A stretch of DNA of 34,094 nucleotides from Methanobacteriota archaeon. Its GTDB lineage: Archaea > Thermoplasmatota > DTKX01 > VGTL01. The DNA is taken from positions 1 through 34,094 of the forward strand of contig VGTL01000025.1 in assembly GCA_016874675.1 (NCBI GenBank), read 5' to 3'. The notes under the pieces are model-generated. The model did no database searches. It was not told the origin of the DNA and worked only from the letters and a program-made list of their open reading frames with translations. The position numbers and the translations under genes were made by a program. Position 1 is the first letter of the stretch. Each line of letters starts with the position of its first letter. Below, piece after piece: positions 25,083 through 34,027 of this stretch.

Positions 25083-25099
25083 ACATATATGTAATTTTT
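25083..25099 (-). promoter_or_regulatory. AT-rich promoter region of the 999-aa surface protein gene
   Basis: The minus strand has AAAAATTACATATATG-type sequence here, the only AT-rich patch in the intergenic space. For ATG 25067 the expected box centre is near 25094 (AAAATTAC). The exact element is unclear. Confidence 0.4.
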
Positions 25100-25219
25100 G
25101 GGACGCTCGAAAGGTTTAAGCGCCTTCGGGGCTGGCCGGTCCCCCTTCGGGCCATCGATCGGTCCCCGGGCGCGTGCCCGGGACCTGCCCTCTCCCCCTC
25201 CTCCTTGGCCCGGCGCCGC

Positions 25220-28204
25220 CTACCACTTGAGCTCCGGCTGCTGCCGCACCGCCGGCGCCGCCTCCCGCTTCTTCCCGCGCATCATCATCACCAGGCCGGC
25301 CACCGCCGCCGCCGCTCCTATCGCCACCGCTATCACCGCGAGCATCATCGGGTCCGTCCCCTTCTCCGCAGGTGCGGTCACCTCTATCGTCACCGTGTTC
25401 TCGGCGGTCACCAGCCCGTCCGAGACCGTCACGGTGATGCGGTGCTTGCCCACCGAAAGCGTCGACAGCGAGAACGACTGGCCGGTCCCTATCACCTTGC
25501 CCCCCTCGGTCCAGCAGTAGCTCAGCGCGTCGTTGTCGGCGTCTATCGCCTCGGCGCTGAACATGATAGTCTTTCCCTTCTCGACCCTCTTCCCGTCCGG
25601 CGGGCTGAACGCTATTATGCTGGGCCTCGAGTTCGCCTTCACCTCGATGCTCACCACCCCCGACTTGATGGTCGCGTTGCCGTCCGACACCTCGAGCGAG
25701 ATCTTGTGGATCCCGACGCCGAGCCTCGCCAGCGTGCTCCTGCCGCTCCCGAACTCCATCAGCCCCTCCATCCACCGGTAGCTCAGCTCGTCCCCGTCCG
25801 GGTCCGTGGCGTTCGCCTCGAACCGGATGGCCGCGCCCTCCTTGAAGGTCTCGCCCGGTCTCGGTGACACTATCGTCAGCTTGGTCGGGTCGCGGTTCAC
25901 GTTCTCCACGGTAAGGCGCCACTCCATCGTCGTCGCCAGCTCGCCGTCGTCGACGGACACCTTCACGACATGCTCCCCCGCAGAGGCGAAGTCGCTCCGG
26001 TAGGGGTAGGTCGTGGCGTGCGCGAGCACCTGGACCCCGTCCAGGTACCAGGTGTAGTTTATCGCCGAGGCGCTCTCCGGGTCGGTCGCCGCCACGCTGA
26101 AGTCCATCCCGTCGCCCTCCTTCAGCGTCACTCCCCCGGGCGGGCTGAACGCCGTTATCCGCGGCGGGTCGTTCGCGGCCACCACCGTCACCTTCACGAC
26201 CACGTAGTTCTCGCCTGTGCCGGAGCTGTCCCTGGCGGTCAGCTTGATGTTCTCGTAGTAGCCCGATGTGTCGGGCTCCGGCCGGAAGGTCACGTTAAGG
26301 TCGCCGGCCTTCGTCAACACCTGTATGCTCATGTTCTGGGAGACTATCAGGGTTATCGGGTCCCCGTCCGGGTCCCAGAAGTACTGCGAGAAGTCCACCA
26401 GGAGCGACTCGTCCTCGTTCACCACCTGCTCAGGCGGCTGCGTCCTCACGAGCGGCGCCTGGTTCACATGCCGCACCGTCACCTTGCACGGCCCGTTCGC
26501 TATGTTCCCCGCAAGGTCCGTCGCGGTGAACGTCAGGTTCACGGTCCCCCAGAAGTTCACCGGCGCCGAAAACGTCACCTTCCCCGCGGCGTTGATGTCC
26601 ACCCATAGCGACCCGTTCGCGTAGACCCCGAAGGCGAGCTTGTCCCCCGGCGGGTACAGCGTGTCGTTGTCGAAGAAGTGCTGGTTCAGGTCCACAGGGC
26701 CGTAGCTTCTGGCCTGGTCCATCACTATGTCCGGCAGCGGCTTCATCAGGTGCGGCGAATCCTCCACCGGCAGCACCGTCACGTTCACTATCGCGACCGT
26801 CTGGAACTGCGAATCCTGGGCTATCACCTGCGCGTTCTCGTTCCCGTACCAGTTCGGCGCGCCGAAGATCGAAAGCTCCCCGGTCGTCTGGCAGTACGAC
26901 CCCTGGATGTGCGGCGCCGACACCTTCACGGCCAGGCTGTCACCGTCCGGGTCAGAGAAGTGGTCGGCGACGTTAACCTTGTAGTGGACGTCCTCGTCCA
27001 CGGTCACCGGGCTGAACTGGGCCTTTATCCGCGGCGGGCGGTTGGGCGTGGTGAAGTTTATCCAGTAGGGTATTTGGACGTTGTCGTCGTTTTGGTTGTT
27101 GGACACGGCCATCACGACCACGAAATAATAATCGTCGACGGGTGCGGATGGGGTGATTATCTCGCGGTAGCGGTACGGCCACTGGTTCTGCGGCGGGTAG
27201 GAGTCGTCCCCGGCTATGTAGTTCAGCTTCGAATCGAACACGGAGACGTTGAAGATGTAGCGGACATTGATCTGGGAGACGTTGACGATCATGTTGGTGC
27301 CGGCGGTCACCGGGCAGCGGTACCAGTCGTAGTGGTCGAAGCCCTTGTCCACCACGCCCTGCTGGCTGGATTTGGGGTTCACGGGGGTGGCGTTGAGATA
27401 GTCGCTGTCGCTGTCGCAGGGGACGGTGTACTTGCCACATTCGAGGGTGTAGCTCACCGCGCTCTGGTAGGTGTAGAGCCTGTGGTAGTACCAGCCCGAG
27501 TGCGTCGCCGCGGCCGTGATGTTCATCCGGGTGCTGCTCGACCCCGAGCCGTTGAACTCGTGGGAGCCGTTGAAGTTGAGGATGTCGTAGAACCGCTTGC
27601 CCAGGCCCTGGTTCTGGGGCGATTTCTGCGCGTTGATCCAGACCGCCTCGGCCTGGCCGCCCTGGTTGCCGTTGAGCCAGATGCGGTAGTAGTCGGCCCG
27701 GTGGGCGTTCCAGTCGAGGCTGCCGGCGGAGATTACCCCCGGTGTCAGGGTCGGCGGCGTTCCGACCGTCACGTTGGCCGTGTATGTGGTGGAGCCCCCG
27801 CTGGAGCGGATGCGGATGTAGTATGTCCCGTTGACGGAGCACAGCCCGGTGTCGCCGCGGGGGTTCCCGCCGCCCTGGGCCTCGCCTATGTTCCCGAAGA
27901 TGGTGCTCAGGTAGAACGTGTAGGCGTTGACCCTCAGGTCGCAGTTGGAAGTGCCGAAGCTGACGTTCACGGTGAGCGTCTGGCCGGCCAGGGCGTATAT
28001 CCGGTACCAGTCGGTGGGGTCGTCGTTCTGGTTGACGCTGTCGCTCACCGGGACCCCGCTCTGCACGGGCACCGCCTCGTCGGGGGTGTTGTTGCTGTCG
28101 GGCGTCCGCGCGCCGTCGGCGGCCACCATTCCCGGCACGAGCATCCCCGCGGCCAGAAGCAACAGCATTGATATCACGGACTGGAGCCTGTTCACCGGTC
28201 TCAC
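25220..28204 (-). CDS. Large surface protein, PPC domains plus cadherin/PKD-like repeats, C-terminal membrane helix
   Basis: The start is taken as GTG 28204 because the TATA box lies 27 nt upstream and the product begins with a proper signal peptide (MRPVNRLQSVISMLLLLAAG). Reading frames further upstream run only through repeat DNA. The 994-aa protein has PPC-like domains (DDPTDWYRIYALAGQ, FDHYDWYRCPVTAG). About six cadherin/PKD-like repeats follow (NRPPRI, NQAPLV, NDPPRI, NRDPTK linkers; DPDGDP sites), then one membrane helix (MMLAVIAVAIGAAAAVAGL) and a short basic tail (RGKKREAAPAV). It is the first of three tandem paralogues. Its promoter lies in the region shared with divergent top6B, which also contains an inverted heptad repeat. 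Confidence 0.85.
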   Translation of the reverse strand: MRPVNRLQSVISMLLLLAAGMLVPGMVAADGARTPDSNNTPDEAVPVQSGVPVSDSVNQNDDPTDWYRIYALAGQTLTVNVSFGTSNCDLRVNAYTFYLSTIFGNIGEAQGGGNPRGDTGLCSVNGTYYIRIRSSGGSTTYTANVTVGTPPTLTPGVISAGSLDWNAHRADYYRIWLNGNQGGQAEAVWINAQKSPQNQGLGKRFYDILNFNGSHEFNGSGSSSTRMNITAAATHSGWYYHRLYTYQSAVSYTLECGKYTVPCDSDSDYLNATPVNPKSSQQGVVDKGFDHYDWYRCPVTAGTNMIVNVSQINVRYIFNVSVFDSKLNYIAGDDSYPPQNQWPYRYREIITPSAPVDDYYFVVVMAVSNNQNDDNVQIPYWINFTTPNRPPRIKAQFSPVTVDEDVHYKVNVADHFSDPDGDSLAVKVSAPHIQGSYCQTTGELSIFGAPNWYGNENAQVIAQDSQFQTVAIVNVTVLPVEDSPHLMKPLPDIVMDQARSYGPVDLNQHFFDNDTLYPPGDKLAFGVYANGSLWVDINAAGKVTFSAPVNFWGTVNLTFTATDLAGNIANGPCKVTVRHVNQAPLVRTQPPEQVVNEDESLLVDFSQYFWDPDGDPITLIVSQNMSIQVLTKAGDLNVTFRPEPDTSGYYENIKLTARDSSGTGENYVVVKVTVVAANDPPRITAFSPPGGVTLKEGDGMDFSVAATDPESASAINYTWYLDGVQVLAHATTYPYRSDFASAGEHVVKVSVDDGELATTMEWRLTVENVNRDPTKLTIVSPRPGETFKEGAAIRFEANATDPDGDELSYRWMEGLMEFGSGRSTLARLGVGIHKISLEVSDGNATIKSGVVSIEVKANSRPSIIAFSPPDGKRVEKGKTIMFSAEAIDADNDALSYCWTEGGKVIGTGQSFSLSTLSVGKHRITVTVSDGLVTAENTVTIEVTAPAEKGTDPMMLAVIAVAIGAAAAVAGLVMMMRGKKREAAPAVRQQPELKW

Positions 28205-28225
28205 CGCCAATGAAAGAAACCTGCC

Positions 28226-28235
28226 AATATTAAAT
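28226..28235 (-). promoter_or_regulatory. TATA box of the 994-aa surface protein gene
   Basis: ATTTAATATT on the minus strand is centred 27 nt upstream of the GTG at 28204, which supports that start as leaderless. Confidence 0.6.
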
Positions 28236-28253
28236 GGTTCTGGTCGGTAAAAT

Positions 28254-28440
28254 AAAGGGCAGCAGGCAGCGGGCAGCGGGGGGAAGGCACGAGGCGCAGG
28301 GCGCAGGGCGCAAGGCTTGAGGCACAGGGGGGAAGGCGCAAGGTGCAAGGGACCTCGACCCTCATTCATCCCCCCGCCTTGCGCCTTGTACCTTGCGCCA
28401 TCGCCCCCTGCGCCTTGCGCCCTGCGCCTTGCCCCCTTTT
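28254..28440. repeat. Inverted GGCGCAG/GGCGCAA heptad repeat
   Basis: Purine-rich heptads (GGGCAGC, GGCGCAG, GGCGCAA, GGTGCAA) occupy the left half, and complementary CCTTGCGCC/CCTGCGCC units the right half. One pair of perfect 16-bp arms, GGCGCAGGGCGCAAGG on the left and CCTTGCGCCCTGCGCC on the right, is visible. The element lies between two divergent promoters. Confidence 0.75.
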
Positions 28441-28450
28441 CTCCAAATAC

Positions 28451-28460
28451 CTATTAAACA
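28451..28460 (+). promoter_or_regulatory. TATA-like box of the topoisomerase VI operon
   Basis: CTATTAAACA is centred about 40 nt before ATG 28495. It would give a ~13-nt leader carrying the purine-rich GAGGAAGGG just before the start codon. Confidence 0.5.
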
Positions 28461-28494
28461 CGAGCGCCATACCGGTGGACAGAGGAAGGGACCG

Positions 28495-30513
28495 ATGGCA
28501 GCGACACCGATAGCCGAGGAGCTCGCCAGGAAGCAGAAGGAGATCTCCGTGGCGGAGTTCTTCGAGCGCAACAAGCAGCTTTTGGGCTTCGACAGCCCCA
28601 CGCGGGCGATGCTCACGTCGATAAAGGAGGCGGTGGACAACTCCCTGGACGCCTGCGAGGAGGCGGGGATGCTCCCGGAACTGCTTTTGGAGATACGGGA
28701 GCATTCCAAGGGCGAGTACTTCGTCGCCTGCCAGGACAACGGGCCCGGCATAGTGAAGCAGAACATACCGTCCGTCTTCGGAAGGCTGCTCTACGGCTCG
28801 CGCTTCCACGCGATAAGGCAGTCGCGGGGCCAGCAGGGCATAGGCATCTCCGCGGTGGTCATGTACGCCATGCTCACCACCGGCCGGCCCACGCGGGTGA
28901 TATCCAAGATAGGCCCGGACCACCCGGCCATAGCGATGGAGCTCATTCTGGACACGAAGAAGAACGCCCCCGACGTGCTCAAGCAGGAGGTCATACTCTG
29001 GAAGGACCCGCGCGCCAGGGTGGAGGACGGGCCAGCCCGGGAGGTCAAGCACGGGACGCGGGTGGAGTTCGTCATCAAGGCGCGCTACATACGCGGCAAG
29101 CAGTCGCCCTACGACTACCTGCGCTCCTGCGCCATCGTCAATCCCCACGCCCGGATAGTCCTCGTCGAGCCCGACGGGACCCAGACCGTGTTCGACAGGG
29201 CCACGGAGAAGATGCCGGCCCAGTGCGTCGAGATAAAGCCCCACCCCGAGGGATTGGAGCTCGGCACGCTCTTGAAGATGGCCAAGGAGACCGAATCCTA
29301 CAAGCTCACCTCTTTTTTGGTCAACGACTTCTCCCGGGTGAGCCTGGACAAGGCCCGCCAGGTGGCCCAGAAGGCGGGGCTCGCCGAGAACCTCAGGCCG
29401 AAGGCGCTGGACCTCGAGGGCGCCAAGCGGCTGGTGGGGGCCTTCAAGGAGGTCAGGCTCATGGCACCCCCGACCGACTGCCTGTCGCCCATCGGGGAGA
29501 CGCTCATCCGCAAGGGCATGAAGAAGGACGTCTCGGCCGACTTCGTGGTGACGCACACCCGGCCCGCATCGGTCTACTCCGGCAACCCGTTCCAGGTCGA
29601 ATCGGGGCTCATGTACGGCGGCGCACTCGGCAAGGAGGACCAATCGACGCTGCTCCGGTTCGCCAACCGCGTGCCGCTGCTCTTCCAGCAGGGAGGCTGC
29701 GCCATCACCCACGCCATCGAGGGCATGGACTGGCGCCGGTACGGGCTGGAGCAGAAGGGCGGCAAGGGCCTTCCGTCGGGGCCGGTGCTCTTTTTGGTGC
29801 ACATCGCCTGCACGAAGATCCCCTTCACCTCCGAGTCGAAGGAGGCCGTGGCCGACGTCCCCGAGATAATGGCCGAGGTGGAGCTTGCGATGCGCGAGTG
29901 CGCCCGCAAGATGCAGGTGCACATCAAGAAGCGGGCGCGCCTTGCCAAGCTCAAGGAGAAGGAGGAGATAATCCGGCAGCTTCTGCCGCTCATCGCCCAG
30001 AAGTCGGCGCATCTTCTCGGCCGGCCGGTGCCGCCCATCGAGCCGGTGGTCGCAAAGATAATGAACAGCGTGCTCATCAAGGAGGAGATAGAGTTCGACG
30101 AGAAGAAGAAGCTCCACCACGTGAGGCTCGAGATAATCAACTTCACCCCCACGCGCAAGAAGTTCAAGCTGCTCAGCGTAGTGCCGGCGGACGCCCTCGT
30201 GCCCGGCGTCGACCCGAAACCCTCTTCGATGGAGAACCACATCATAACCTGGGACCTCAAGGGGCTCCAGACCGCCGAGCGGCTGCAGCTTGGGTTCGAC
30301 CTCATGGGCCTGGACAAGGACGGTTTCGACGAGTGCGAGCTCTACGTCAAGGACATAGACCCCGAGCTCGTGAACGGCGCCGAGCCCTGGGACGCCGAGG
30401 CCTACGAGAAGAGGCTCAACGAGAAGGACGAGGAGGAAGAGGAGGAGGAGCTGCCCGACGAAAACGGCGGGCCCGGCGGCAAGGGGTCCTGCGGGAAGGG
30501 AGGTGAAGATTGA
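28495..30513 (+). CDS. top6B: DNA topoisomerase VI subunit B
   Basis: Subunit B is the ATPase of the A2B2 type IIB topoisomerase that relaxes and decatenates DNA. I chose ATG 28495 because upstream codons lie in repeat DNA and promoter. The 672-aa protein has the GHKL fold: [16 protein letters not shown] (N box, from residue 43), QDNGPGI (G1), and [16 protein letters not shown] (G2 lid). H2TH and transducer regions follow, then a C-terminal Ig-like domain (about 535-655) of the kind known from Methanosarcina subunit B, which explains the length. The extreme C-terminus is acidic then Gly-rich ([17 protein letters not shown]). The TGA stop overlaps the ATG of top6A by one base, so the subunits are translationally coupled. 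Confidence 0.95.
   Translation: MAATPIAEELARKQKEISVAEFFERNKQLLGFDSPTRAMLTSIKEAVDNSLDACEEAGMLPELLLEIREHSKGEYFVACQDNGPGIVKQNIPSVFGRLLYGSRFHAIRQSRGQQGIGISAVVMYAMLTTGRPTRVISKIGPDHPAIAMELILDTKKNAPDVLKQEVILWKDPRARVEDGPAREVKHGTRVEFVIKARYIRGKQSPYDYLRSCAIVNPHARIVLVEPDGTQTVFDRATEKMPAQCVEIKPHPEGLELGTLLKMAKETESYKLTSFLVNDFSRVSLDKARQVAQKAGLAENLRPKALDLEGAKRLVGAFKEVRLMAPPTDCLSPIGETLIRKGMKKDVSADFVVTHTRPASVYSGNPFQVESGLMYGGALGKEDQSTLLRFANRVPLLFQQGGCAITHAIEGMDWRRYGLEQKGGKGLPSGPVLFLVHIACTKIPFTSESKEAVADVPEIMAEVELAMRECARKMQVHIKKRARLAKLKEKEEIIRQLLPLIAQKSAHLLGRPVPPIEPVVAKIMNSVLIKEEIEFDEKKKLHHVRLEIINFTPTRKKFKLLSVVPADALVPGVDPKPSSMENHIITWDLKGLQTAERLQLGFDLMGLDKDGFDECELYVKDIDPELVNGAEPWDAEAYEKRLNEKDEEEEEEELPDENGGPGGKGSCGKGGED
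30499..30506 (+). promoter_or_regulatory. Strong Shine-Dalgarno for top6A
   Basis: GGAGGTGA, a full complement to the usual archaeal 16S rRNA tail, lies 6 nt before ATG 30513. It decides the start of top6A over the preceding in-frame TTG (30510) and contrasts with the leaderless genes in the window. Confidence 0.75.
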
Positions 30514-33158
30514 TGGCGCCCAAGAAGAAGACGCCGGCACCAATGGCGGGCGAGGAGACCAGGAAGTCCGCTAAGGAGGTGGTGTCATCGCTCGAGGGCA
30601 TCGCCCGGGAGGTCTACGACAAGATCGCCGGGACGCAGATACCGTCGATATCCCTGCCCACCCGGACCAAGGGCAACATCGTGTTCTCCGACAAGGAGCA
30701 GGTCTGGAAGTACGGGACGCTCGAGACCCAGCGGACGGCAAAGACGCTCGAGGGCGCCTACATGCTGGCCCGGACGATGTACTCGGTGGACTTCATCAAG
30801 CAGATGATAGCCGAGAGCAAGTCGTCGACGCTCAGGGAGATGTACTACATCAGCGAGGGCTGGGGCCTGGCCAAGTTCCACGCCCAAGACGAGTCGGACA
30901 AGCTCATCGAGGACCTGGAGATCAGGTCGCGCCAGATGCGGGAGGAGCTCAGGCTGCGGCCAGAGGAGAACGGCGCCTCCATAATCGGCAACATCACGAT
31001 AGAGGAGCTCAACCGCAAGGGCGAGAAGAAGAAGTTCAACTGCCGCGACGACGTGGGCGACGGCGGGTACGGGATCCCTTACAATGTGGAGAAGGAGAAG
31101 ATCAGGTTCGTCGACTGGGACGCCAAGTTCGTCATCGCCATCGAATGCCTGGACGCCGATGAACCGTTGGTCGTTCGGAACGGCCATCACACGAAGACGC
31201 CGACGATCGGTTCGTTCGTGGACACGCATCTGGTGGGGCCCGGAACGCAAAAGCTGGGCGATGTCGAGTATTCGGAGCCCCGTTGGCCGGTCCAGGTGCT
31301 GGCGCTCTCGCCTGATGGGGCGCTGGGATGGAAGCGCGTGACGAGGGTGATGCGCCAGCCGCTGAAGGACCGGATGCTCCGCATACGGACGGCATACAAC
31401 CTCGGGCTGAGGGCGACGGGAAGCCACAAGATGGTTGTCTATGACGACTTCGGGTTCGCCGTCAAGCGGGCCGACGAACTGAAACCGGGTGACCTCGTGC
31501 CCGTGGCGAACTGCGCCCCGGAGGGCGAGAGACCGGATGGCATCGATGTCGCGGGAACGGTCAAAAAAGCCAGACCGGAGGCAACGCTCAGATCGCACGG
31601 CGACGGTACGGTCTCGCTCAAAGACAGCCCCGTTCGCGTCCCCGCCCGGCTCGACCTGACTCCGGAGCTCTTCCGCTTACTCGGATATTTCGCATCGGAA
31701 GGGTCGAACGGCGGCAACAGCATCACGCTTTCTTTCGGACGGAAGGAACAGGGCGTCATTGATGATGCGAAACACTGCATCCAGACCGTCTTCGGGCCCA
31801 TCAATATCTGGGAGGAGAAGGCCGGAAGGCCGTGGCACAGGCTTGTCTTCGGAGGCATACTGGCGGCGCTGCTTTTCAAAGGGCTGGGTTGCGGCGCAAA
31901 AGCCGGTACCAAGCGGGTCCCCTGGCCGGTGCTCAACGCTCCGGTCGGGCTCAAGCGGGAGTTCCTGCTCGGGTGCCTGAGGGGAGACGGAGCCGCCGAC
32001 ATCCATGGAGGAAAGCGGGTGAAGGCGGCCCCGAGGGTGCGATATGGCACCTGCAGCCGGCTCCTGGCCGCCGACCTGGCCACGGTTCTTGGTCAGCTGG
32101 GCATCGGAGTCTCCGTGCTGGAGACAGCCATCGGCGACGGCGGGCAAATTGACGGCCGGAAGGTGGTCCGCAAGAATGTCCGGTACACCCTTAATCTCCG
32201 CGGGGAGAAAAAACTGCTTGCCCTGTTTGGGGATTTCATACGGGAGAAGACCGATGCCCGCCTGCCGGAGCCAAGCCGGGATTTCTCAGTGTGGGGCTTC
32301 CCATGCAGGGCGCTGGATTGCGAGGAGGTCCGGGCTGCCGCGAGAAAATATATCCCATCCAAGGAAAGGTGGGCTTTCTTCCATAAGCTCGGCTATTCGA
32401 AGGGCCTGCCGCCGGACCAGCTTCGGAAGTTCCTTGCATACATCCCGGCCGGAGCAAGCAGGAAAGTGGATTTCGCCCGGGCGCTCCTTGAAAGCAATGT
32501 AGCCTTGGTTCCAGTCAAGGAGGTTTCCGAGGCGCCGACATCCAGCGACTTCGTCTATGACCTCACGGTCGAGGACGCCCACACCTTCGCCGCCGGGCTG
32601 GGAAACATCGTCACCCACAACTGCGGCGGCATGTTCGACCGCCTGGCCGAGAACGGCTTCGACGAGAAAGAGGGCGCCGTACTCGTCCACCTCAAGGGCC
32701 AGCCCGCCCGGTGCACCCGCCGGCTCGTGAAGCGCCTCAACGACGAGTGCAAGCTGCCGGTGGTGGTGTTCACCGACGGCGACCCGTGGTCCTTCCGCAT
32801 ATTCGCCTCCGTCGCCTACGGCGCCATCAAGACCGCCCACATCTCCGAGTACCTGGCGACGCCCGAGGCCCAGTTCGTGGGCGTCACCCCCTCGGACATA
32901 GAGAACTACAAGCTGCCCTCGGACAAGCTCAACGACCAGGACATCCGGGCGCTCAAGGCCGAGCTTTCGGACCCGCGCTTTCGGGGCCAGGTGCTGGCGC
33001 GCAGGGCCGACGGCAACGAGATAATGTGGGAGGACGAGATAAAGCTCCAGCTCGAGCTCAACAAGAAGTCGGAGCAGCAGGCCCTCGCCAAGTACGGCCT
33101 GAACTTCGTCACGGACAACTACCTGCCCGAGAAGCTCAGCGAGATAGGGGTGCTGTAG
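30513..33158 (+). CDS. top6A: DNA topoisomerase VI subunit A with intein
   Basis: Subunit A is the Spo11-like DNA-cleaving subunit of topoisomerase VI. The 881-aa precursor contains a 492-aa intein (residues 212-703), so the mature protein is 389 aa, normal for the family. The winged-helix region carries the catalytic tyrosine in [12 protein letters not shown] (Y111 or Y112). The Toprim domain is split by the intein: DAKFVIAIE ends at Glu211, the expected metal-binding Glu, and the second half begins [13 protein letters not shown]. The DxD-type motif [15 protein letters not shown] is intact. Removal of the intein joins IE to CGGMF, restoring the conserved block with Cys in the position after Glu. 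Function therefore depends on protein splicing. Confidence 0.95.
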   Translation: MAPKKKTPAPMAGEETRKSAKEVVSSLEGIAREVYDKIAGTQIPSISLPTRTKGNIVFSDKEQVWKYGTLETQRTAKTLEGAYMLARTMYSVDFIKQMIAESKSSTLREMYYISEGWGLAKFHAQDESDKLIEDLEIRSRQMREELRLRPEENGASIIGNITIEELNRKGEKKKFNCRDDVGDGGYGIPYNVEKEKIRFVDWDAKFVIAIECLDADEPLVVRNGHHTKTPTIGSFVDTHLVGPGTQKLGDVEYSEPRWPVQVLALSPDGALGWKRVTRVMRQPLKDRMLRIRTAYNLGLRATGSHKMVVYDDFGFAVKRADELKPGDLVPVANCAPEGERPDGIDVAGTVKKARPEATLRSHGDGTVSLKDSPVRVPARLDLTPELFRLLGYFASEGSNGGNSITLSFGRKEQGVIDDAKHCIQTVFGPINIWEEKAGRPWHRLVFGGILAALLFKGLGCGAKAGTKRVPWPVLNAPVGLKREFLLGCLRGDGAADIHGGKRVKAAPRVRYGTCSRLLAADLATVLGQLGIGVSVLETAIGDGGQIDGRKVVRKNVRYTLNLRGEKKLLALFGDFIREKTDARLPEPSRDFSVWGFPCRALDCEEVRAAARKYIPSKERWAFFHKLGYSKGLPPDQLRKFLAYIPAGASRKVDFARALLESNVALVPVKEVSEAPTSSDFVYDLTVEDAHTFAAGLGNIVTHNCGGMFDRLAENGFDEKEGAVLVHLKGQPARCTRRLVKRLNDECKLPVVVFTDGDPWSFRIFASVAYGAIKTAHISEYLATPEAQFVGVTPSDIENYKLPSDKLNDQDIRALKAELSDPRFRGQVLARRADGNEIMWEDEIKLQLELNKKSEQQALAKYGLNFVTDNYLPEKLSEIGVL
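31146..32621 (+). mobile_element. Intein with LAGLIDADG homing endonuclease in top6A
   Basis: The intein starts with Cys212 ([10 protein letters not shown], block A) and ends with block F/G sequence ([15 protein letters not shown] ... NIVTHN), followed by Cys+1. Block B has TGSHKM with the TxxH histidine. A dodecapeptide homing endonuclease sits between the splicing halves: [13 protein letters not shown] (about 386-398) and [14 protein letters not shown] (about 481-494) are the two LAGLIDADG helices. All residues needed for splicing (Cys1, block B His, penultimate His, last Asn, Cys+1) are present, so it should be active. Base composition is slightly less GC-rich than the exteins, which fits later arrival. 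Confidence 0.93.
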
Positions 33159-33170
33159 GCCAGGGGAAGG

Positions 33171-33176
33171 TTTTTA
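33171..33176 (+). promoter_or_regulatory. Possible TATA-like element for the ESCRT-III-like gene
   Basis: A TTTTTA in an AT-rich patch after top6A is about 42 nt before ATG 33216. The spacing resembles that of the 21884 and 28495 genes. The match is weak. Confidence 0.3.
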
Positions 33177-33271
33177 CCCCCCTAATTGGATTTCCGGGGG
33201 CCGCCGGCCGGCGCCATGCCGCACAGGAAGGCCCCACCGACCTTTTCAGAAAGAAGCCGACGCCCGAGGAG

Positions 33272-33793
33272 ATGACGACCAAGATCGCAATAGCCGAGGC
33301 CAAGCTGGGCAAGCGCGAATCCCAGATGAAGGACAAGCGCGACAAGGCCCGCGCCGAGGCCAAGGGGGCCCTGTCCAGGGGCGACGAGCGCGGCTTCCGC
33401 GTGGCCTCCAAGGAGTACGGCAGCGCCCAGGGCCAGCTCAACACGGTGGGGACCATGGTCGAGATGTCCCAGACCATGAAGAACGCCCTGGCCGACCAGC
33501 AGGACATCGCCGAGATAGTGGCGATAGGCCAGGAGCTGGCCTACGCCCAGAAGCTCATGGGCTTCGATACCGAGAAGATGGAGCAGGCCATCACCAACAT
33601 CAAGACCGCAGTCGACAAGGTCAACACCACCTCCGAGATCCTGGGCATCCAGATGGAGGCCCTGACCAACACCCCGGAGTCATCCAAGGAGCAGGAGACC
33701 CTCAAGGCCGAGCTCCTGGCCGAGATGAAGGCCGAGACGGGCAAGGAGGAGGAGCTGAAGGAGAAGATAAAGAAGCAAAGAGAGCTCGCGTAG
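33272..33793 (+). CDS. ESCRT-III/Snf7-like coiled-coil protein
   Basis: From ATG 33272 the product is 173 aa, wholly helical and charged. Basic residues dominate the first helices (LGKRESQMKDKRDKARAEAK) and acidic ones the end. The segment KGALSRGDERGFRVASKEYGSAQGQL followed by a MVEMSQTMKNAL helix and GFDTEKMEQAITNIK matches the layout of CHMP/CdvB-type Snf7 domains, which polymerise on membranes for division or budding. In the same frame just before the ATG the DNA encodes DLFRKKPTPEE, very like the N-terminus of CHMP proteins, but no start codon serves it. ATG 33216 would do so if one C were added to the CCCC run at 33232-33235. The true start is therefore uncertain and the gene may be frameshifted in the assembly or in nature. 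Family assignment is by pattern only. Confidence 0.65.
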   Translation: MTTKIAIAEAKLGKRESQMKDKRDKARAEAKGALSRGDERGFRVASKEYGSAQGQLNTVGTMVEMSQTMKNALADQQDIAEIVAIGQELAYAQKLMGFDTEKMEQAITNIKTAVDKVNTTSEILGIQMEALTNTPESSKEQETLKAELLAEMKAETGKEEELKEKIKKQRELA

Positions 33794-33796
33794 GGG

Positions 33797-33974
33797 AAAG
33801 GCAGCAAGGGAGCAAGGCAGCAAGGGAGCAAGGGAAGGCAGCAAGGCAGCAAGGCAGCAAGGCAGCAAGGGACGGAAGAACACGGGGCAAGGGGCAAGGG
33901 GACGGACGGACCGTCGTCGTCCCTTGCTCCCTTGCTGCCTTGCTGCCTTGCTCCCTTGCTGCCTTGCTCCCTTG
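33797..33974. repeat. Second palindromic element, sharing 71 identical bp with 13194-13264
   Basis: Arms are built from AAGGCAGC and AAGGGAGC units. Positions 33805-33833 and 33946-33974 are perfect 29-bp reverse complements. Positions 33856-33926 equal 13194-13264 over 71 bp, including the GACGGACCGTC hairpin. The right arm stops abruptly at 33974, just where transposon-like sequence begins. Confidence 0.9.
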
Positions 33975-34027
33975 ATGGCATGCTGAAAGCCGGCCGCCTC
34001 CATAAGGGGTATGGAGGCACATGCCAT
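33975..34027 (+). promoter_or_regulatory. Nested hairpin at the transposase start
   Basis: ATGGCATG (33975-33982) pairs with CATGCCAT (34020-34027). Inside it, GCCTCCAT (33996-34003) pairs with ATGGAGGC (34011-34018) around a 7-nt loop. The outer stem covers the first transposase ATG. This may be the left end of the insertion sequence and may limit read-through translation. Confidence 0.55.

Noticed and set aside
32711-33271. Upstream part of the open frame leading into the ESCRT-III-like gene
   Set aside because: Most of it overlaps top6A in another frame and is a shadow; only the ~35 nt before ATG 33272 looks like real coding sequence.
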